The notes beneath the pieces are model-generated. The model was not told where the DNA came from. It was given only the letters and a program-made list of their open reading frames with translations, and did not search any database. Made by a program: the position numbers and the translations under genes. Of a DNA stretch of 10,533 nucleotides, positions 7,456 to 10,533 are shown piece by piece. The DNA is from JBLNDG01 sp050261415 (GTDB lineage: Bacteria > Bacillota > Clostridia > Lutisporales > Lutisporaceae), in contig JBLNDG010000031.1 of assembly GCA_050261415.1 (NCBI GenBank), forward strand, positions 1 to 10,533, written 5' to 3'. Each line of letters opens with the position of its first letter. Within the stretch, counting starts at the first letter, position 1.

Positions 7456-8151
7456 CTAGAAAAGCCCTTTTTCTTTAAGGCTCAAATATTTGCCGTCTCC
7501 TATTATGATATGGTCCATAAGCTCAATTCCTATAATCTTCCCAGCCTCCGCTATCCGCTTGGTTATACTGATGTCTTCATTGCTTGGGGACGGATCCCCG
7601 CTTGGATGATTATGCACCATAATTATACTGCCACTTGATTTCTTAATCGCCGGAATATATACCTCCCTTGGATGTACAATTGATGTGTTTAGATTTCCTA
7701 TAGATATATCCTCTATTGATATCAAGTTACACTTCACGTTAAGTAGTATAACCTTCATATATTCCTTTTTCAAGTATCTCATTTCTTCCATCAGCAAACT
7801 CGCTACATCCTGCGGGCACTTTACAGACTTGTCCACAGTGTTTTCAAAAATTGAGACTCTTTTGCCGATCTCAACAGCTGCTTTAAGTTGCGCAGCTTTT
7901 GCTTCACCAATTCCATTGATCTTTCCTAACTCCTGCACGGTACAATTTGCCAGAAACCTGAGCCCTTCTTCCTGCTTAAGAATTCTGTATGCCAATGAGA
8001 GGGCACTTTCTTTTTTTGTGCCTGTTCTAAGGAGAATTGCTAATAGCTCTGCGTTCGAGAGCACAGAAGAGCCATAGCGTGCAAGCCTCTCTCTTGGCCG
8101 CTCCTCCTGTGGAAGTTCCTTTATTGTAATATGTCTGCCACCATTCTCCAT
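7456..8151 (-). CDS. radC: RadC family JAMM/MPN protein
   Basis: The protein is 231 residues, the normal RadC length. An N-terminal helical UPF0758 region (RERLARYGSSVLSNAELLAILLRTG, 20-44) is followed by a helix-hairpin-helix motif (INGIGEAKAAQLKAAVEIGKR, 78-98). The C-terminal JAMM/MPN+ domain contains Glu163 and HNHPSGDPSPSNED, giving the metal-binding pattern His180-x-His182-x7-Ser190-x2-Asp193. The name comes from an old DNA-repair assignment that has been questioned. The chromosomal RadC role is unclear, and JAMM proteins are usually metalloproteases or nucleases. It starts 5 bases after the maf stop, with GGGGGA about 9 bases before the ATG, so it is co-transcribed with maf. Confidence 0.93.
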   Translation of the reverse strand: MENGGRHITIKELPQEERPRERLARYGSSVLSNAELLAILLRTGTKKESALSLAYRILKQEEGLRFLANCTVQELGKINGIGEAKAAQLKAAVEIGKRVSIFENTVDKSVKCPQDVASLLMEEMRYLKKEYMKVILLNVKCNLISIEDISIGNLNTSIVHPREVYIPAIKKSSGSIIMVHNHPSGDPSPSNEDISITKRIAEAGKIIGIELMDHIIIGDGKYLSLKEKGLF

Positions 8152-8156
8152 AGCAG

Positions 8157-8750
8157 CTATTCCCCCACTAACATATTATTTTTCATAAGGTCTATTTTAA
8201 AACTCTTTAGCATTTCTCCAAGCCTGAATAAAGGAAGCCCTACTACATTAAAGTAATCTCCTGCGATTCCTTCAACAAAGAGTGATCCTAACCCCTGTAT
8301 TGCGTACGCTCCTGCCTTGTCCATCGGCTCCCCTGTGCTTATATAGCTCCGTATTTCTTCTTCACTCAGGTGCCTTATTTTCACCCTGGTGCTTTCGTAT
8401 TCTGTTATGTACTGCTTGGTTAAGGTGTGTATAACAGAGACACCTGATAAGACATAATGTTCCTTCCCGCTAAGCTTCAGGAGCATCTGGAATGCATCCT
8501 CCTCATTCCTCGGTTTGCCCATTACCTCATCCAGATAAACAATTGTATCAGCCCCGATTACCAAAGCCTCTTCCTTGATTGATGCGGCTACAGCAGCAGC
8601 CTTCATATAAGCGAAATGCTTAACCAGCTCTGAAGGGGACCTGTTAATGCTTTTCTCTTCAAAACCTGAAGGAATTACTTCATAATCTACCCCTATTTGT
8701 GTAAGCAATTCCCTTCTCCTTGGTGAATTCGAAGCTAATATAACCCTCAT
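8157..8750 (-). CDS. maf: Maf nucleotide pyrophosphatase (dTTP/UTP type)
   Basis: Maf proteins hydrolyse non-canonical or excess nucleoside triphosphates to monophosphates. In Bacillus, overexpression inhibits septation. The protein is 197 residues, typical. Signatures seen: ASNSPRRRELL (6-16), the phosphate-binding start; GADTIVYLDEVMGKP (66-80), with catalytic Asp68; SGVSV (102-106); and DKAGAYAIQGLGSLFVEGIAGDYFNVVGLP (144-173). The AGAYAIQG stretch fits the YhdE-like dTTPase/UTPase subgroup, and this subgroup call is inference. ATG at 8750 has an AGGAG SD about 6 bases upstream. It lies 31 bases after the DUF4321 gene and 5 bases before radC, the usual Firmicute order ahead of mreB. Confidence 0.95.
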   Translation of the reverse strand: MRVILASNSPRRRELLTQIGVDYEVIPSGFEEKSINRSPSELVKHFAYMKAAAVAASIKEEALVIGADTIVYLDEVMGKPRNEEDAFQMLLKLSGKEHYVLSGVSVIHTLTKQYITEYESTRVKIRHLSEEEIRSYISTGEPMDKAGAYAIQGLGSLFVEGIAGDYFNVVGLPLFRLGEMLKSFKIDLMKNNMLVGE

Positions 8751-8781
8751 AAGTATCTCCTGTCCGGTGCAGCAGTTTCAG

Positions 8782-9036
8782 CTACATCCTGCTGTAAAAG
8801 TAAAGCGCCAGAATTATTCCCAGCACACTGAACATGTTTATGTTAAAGCTCAAACCGAAAGTTAATTTCAATATGTTGAGATCCCAAGTATGTGGTGAAA
8901 TACCTAGAGCATACCCGAATTTTAATACCGGTAAATATTTACCCAAAAGCTCACCTAGAAAACCACCTATAACCAGTCCGCTCATTATCATGAGAAACAT
9001 TATCCATCCGCTTTTTTGACTGTCTCTTCTCAACAT
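8782..9036 (-). CDS. DUF4321 small membrane protein
   Basis: An 84-residue protein of unknown function. It has two hydrophobic segments, about 11-32 (with G-rich SGLVIGGFLGELLG) and about 56-81, separated by a short loop containing LPVLKFGYALGISP (35-48). Length, topology and the GLVIGG-LGELLG pattern match the DUF4321 family, which sits next to maf and radC in many clostridia. Its place ahead of mreBCD hints at an envelope-related role, but nothing in the sequence proves this. Two ATGs are in frame, at 9042 and 9036. The AGGAG SD directly abuts the first and is 6 bases from the second, so I prefer 9036. Confidence 0.8.
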   Translation of the reverse strand: MLRRDSQKSGWIMFLMIMSGLVIGGFLGELLGKYLPVLKFGYALGISPHTWDLNILKLTFGLSFNINMFSVLGIILALYFYSRM

Positions 9037-9164
9037 ATTCATCTCCTTTTATTATTTACGTATTATCGATTTTAACTCCACTGGCACACACAGAATTTAC
9101 CTACGTCGAATATTTTCTGTTTTTGGTGCAATCCGTTGAAAATGAAACTTATCTGCATAATTAG

Positions 9165-9193
9165 AGTTTAACATTTTAAATACCGGACTTCAA
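9165..9193 (-). promoter_or_regulatory. Candidate promoter for DUF4321-maf-radC-mre operon
   Basis: On the minus strand TTGAAG (9188-9193) and TAAACT (9165-9170) are 17 bases apart. Each matches the sigma-A consensus at four of six positions. It is the best-spaced pair between the rnfB terminator and the DUF4321 start. Other TATA-like sites at 9233-9244 could serve instead. Confidence 0.35.
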
Positions 9194-9209
9194 CTTTTTT
9201 GGAAATCAA

Positions 9210-9238
9210 TTGACATCTAAAAATCGACATTTTATATA
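9210..9238 (+). promoter_or_regulatory. Plus-strand sigma-A-like promoter
   Basis: A perfect TTGACA -35 (9210-9215) is followed after exactly 17 bases by TATATA (9233-9238), with more TATA steps up to TATAAA at 9239-9244. It is the closest match to a vegetative promoter I saw in the window, but it points against all the genes, toward the rnfB terminator. The transcript would begin near 9245. Confidence 0.45.
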
Positions 9239-9244
9239 TATAAA

Positions 9245-9425
9245 GGCCTCTATTGAAGCACCTCAAGTATCAAGGAAGCCTTTTATGAAACTCATTGACG
9301 GAGCATTACAAATTTAGGTGGAATTTATGCTGGTCTATTCGTTATTGCATAAGCTCAGTAATTGTAGAACCTCCCGGCTTCTTACGATAGAAAAAAGGCT
9401 GTAAAACAATGTTTTACAGCCTTTT
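9245..9425 (+). ncRNA. Possible small RNA or mini-operon, convergent with rnfB
   Basis: This is a predicted transcript from the plus-strand promoter to the 15-bp hairpin at 9393-9425, about 180 bases. Its 5' end can fold aaaggcctctattga (9242-9256) against tcaaggaagccttt (9270-9283). That fold covers the SD-like AAGGAAG (9272-9278) before a 10-codon frame (9285-9317). A 25-codon frame follows (9327-9404), with SD AGGTGG 5 bases from its ATG and its stop inside the terminator stem. Neither peptide is recognised. Existence rests only on promoter and terminator patterns. Confidence 0.2.
9393..9425 (-). terminator. Strong intrinsic terminator of the rnf operon
   Basis: A perfect 15-bp stem pairs aaaaggctgtaaaac (9393-9407) with gttttacagcctttt (9411-9425), with only a 3-base loop. 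On the minus strand it begins about 10 bases after the rnfB stop and ends in a run of six T. The plus side also has a short T-run, so it may stop transcription from both directions. Confidence 0.92.
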
Positions 9426-9435
9426 AGCCATTTAA

Positions 9436-10413
9436 TTATTTCATTTCAATTGCGCCTTTTGGACATTTTTCATAACACTGACCACAGCCGACGCATTTAT
9501 CGTCAAGCACTTTATGCTTAGCCTTAAGTTCACCTTCGATAGCTTCGAAGTTGCACTGCTTTTTGCATATAGTACAGCCGATACATTTGTCGTCATTGAT
9601 GACGGCTTTTTTTCTATTTGCGAAGTTCGCATAGATTGTCTTGTTCGGACATACTTCTGCACACATCATGCAATTGACGCACTTGCCATAATCTATTCTT
9701 GCAAGGTTGTTTTCAACCTTAATTGCATCGAACTTACATACCTTTACACACTTCTGGCAAGCTATACAGCCAACCTTACATGCCTGCATAACAGCTTTAC
9801 CCTTTTCGGTATTTTTGCAAAGCACTCTTACCTGCTTTGATTCAGGCACCAATTCAATGATTCCCTTCGGACAAGCTGCTATGCATTTTTTACATGCAGT
9901 ACATTTTTTCTCATCAACAACAGCAACGCCGTTAATTACATGTATTGCATCAAAAGGACATGCTTTGACGCAAGTACCAAGTCCCGTACAGCCAAAACGG
10001 CAGCTCTTTGCTCCGCCGGCCAACATTTCTGCAGCTTTGCAGTCCTGTATTCCTTGATACTCATATTTTTGATTTGCATTATCCTTATCACCACAGCAGA
10101 TTACTCTGGCAACCATACGTTCAGAGTCTGTAGCCTCAACTCCCATCAAACCGGCAATTTTCGCAGCAAGCGCAGATCCTCCGACAGGGCATGCCGAAAC
10201 GGGTGCTACACCTTTAGCTATTGCTTCTGCACAAGCGTCACAGCCTGCATAACCACATCCGCCGCAATTAGCGCCTGGCAATATTTCCCTGATTTCTCCA
10301 ACCTTTGGGTCGGTTTCAACAGCGAATTTTTTTGACGCATATGCCAGTACAATTCCGAAGAAAACCGCAATTCCTCCTAGGGTAATTACAGGCCACAATA
10401 TATTATTAATCAA
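9436..10413 (-). CDS. rnfB: Rnf complex iron-sulfur subunit RnfB
   Basis: RnfB is the ferredoxin-facing electron-entry subunit of the Rnf complex, which couples reduced ferredoxin oxidation by NAD+ to Na+ or H+ export. The product is 325 residues. It has one N-terminal membrane segment (about 5-26), then a four-Cys cluster domain (GANCGGCGYAGC, Cys50/53/58, with Cys75). Six ferredoxin-type four-Cys motifs follow, beginning near Cys138, 171, 216, 245, 277 and 307. Short RnfB proteins of proteobacteria carry only two, so this is the long form of anaerobic Firmicutes. The frame opens at a GTG at 10422, but that codon overlaps the SD GAGGTG. The TTG at 10411-10413 lies 6 bases after the SD and is the likelier start. 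It is last in the operon, after rnfA. Confidence 0.94.
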   Translation of the reverse strand: MINNILWPVITLGGIAVFFGIVLAYASKKFAVETDPKVGEIREILPGANCGGCGYAGCDACAEAIAKGVAPVSACPVGGSALAAKIAGLMGVEATDSERMVARVICCGDKDNANQKYEYQGIQDCKAAEMLAGGAKSCRFGCTGLGTCVKACPFDAIHVINGVAVVDEKKCTACKKCIAACPKGIIELVPESKQVRVLCKNTEKGKAVMQACKVGCIACQKCVKVCKFDAIKVENNLARIDYGKCVNCMMCAEVCPNKTIYANFANRKKAVINDDKCIGCTICKKQCNFEAIEGELKAKHKVLDDKCVGCGQCYEKCPKGAIEMK

Positions 10414-10486
10414 GGTAATCACCTCTTTCTACAACTATATAATAACTTTGGGCATGATTAAAAACTATAAAACAAGCATGCAGCAA

Positions 10487-10533
10487 TTACAGCAAGCCTG
10501 CAAGCATACCGCTGAATCCAAGGAATGCTATTG
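10487..10533 (-). CDS. rnfA: RnfA C-terminal end (partial, runs off window)
   Basis: The last 14 codons, IAFLGFSGMLAGLL, then TAA at 10487-10489. The AFLGFSGM pattern is the usual C-terminal membrane-helix end of RnfA, an integral membrane subunit of the Rnf complex. The gene directly precedes rnfB with a 73-base gap, matching the clostridial rnfCDGEAB order. The rest of the gene lies beyond the right edge, so identity rests on a short match plus context. Confidence 0.8.
   Translation of the reverse strand, partial: IAFLGFSGMLAGLL

Larger units (their letters stand above)
9043..9392. other. Gene-poor intergenic region between rnfB and DUF4321 gene
   Basis: About 350 bases with no convincing protein gene on either strand. 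It holds a candidate minus-strand promoter for the maf-mre operon near 9165-9193 inside an AT-rich inverted repeat (9136-9149 with 9165-9179). It also holds a plus-strand promoter-like pair near 9210-9238 and a second imperfect hairpin at 9242-9283. Two tiny SD-preceded plus-strand frames lie at 9285-9317 and 9327-9404. The DUF4321 leader downstream of the minus promoter would be about 120 bases and shows no recognised riboswitch. Confidence 0.6.

Noticed and set aside
7460..7482. Possible terminator at the radC stop codon
   Set aside because: Only a 4-bp agcc/ggct pairing with a large A/T-rich loop, within the radC coding end. Too weak to call.
9178..9317. Open plus-strand stretch of about 45 codons ending at 9317 as a gene remnant
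   Set aside because: No start codon with a good SD for the full stretch and no recognised protein similarity. It overlaps promoter elements and is most simply non-coding.

Overview
The window reads as an ordinary chromosomal segment of a low-GC, anaerobic Gram-positive bacterium of the class Clostridia. Every protein gene recognised lies on the minus strand, so transcription runs from right to left. The clostridial assignment is an inference from three things: an Rnf complex with a multi-cluster RnfB, a DUF4321-maf-radC-mreBCD-PBP2-minCDE gene order, and strong GGAGG-type ribosome binding sites. I cannot name the species.

Layout, in direction of transcription. The right edge (10487-10533) holds the last codons of rnfA, followed by rnfB. 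Together they form the end of an rnf operon for ferredoxin:NAD+ oxidoreduction coupled to ion transport. A very strong hairpin terminator (9393-9425) closes it. A gene-poor stretch of about 350 bp follows. It holds a candidate promoter for the next operon and, on the plus strand, a good sigma-A-like promoter facing the rnf terminator, which could make a short transcript. Then come a small DUF4321 membrane protein, maf (nucleotide pyrophosphatase), radC (JAMM/MPN protein), mreB, mreC, mreD and a class B penicillin-binding protein (mrdA/PBP2). A perfect 14-bp-stem terminator (2130-2167) separates this block from minC, minD and minE. The minCDE unit ends at a terminator at 112-153. Bases 1-111 show no supportable gene.

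Functionally, MreB, MreC, MreD and PBP2 form the core of the elongasome, which builds the lateral wall of rod cells. MinC, MinD and MinE place the division septum at mid-cell. The presence of MinE implies an oscillating Min system rather than only the DivIVA-anchored type of Bacillus. Rnf supplies membrane energy.

Four annotated starts are better placed than the longest open frames suggest, based on Shine-Dalgarno spacing: rnfB (TTG at 10413), DUF4321 (9036), mreC (6134) and minD (1271). I found no clear new system. The points most worth a second look are an Asp-to-Asn change in the nucleotide-binding site of MreB, a tandem duplication inside the PBP2 pedestal, a heptamer repeat with an SD-masking palindrome before mreD, and the small plus-strand transcription unit next to rnfB.
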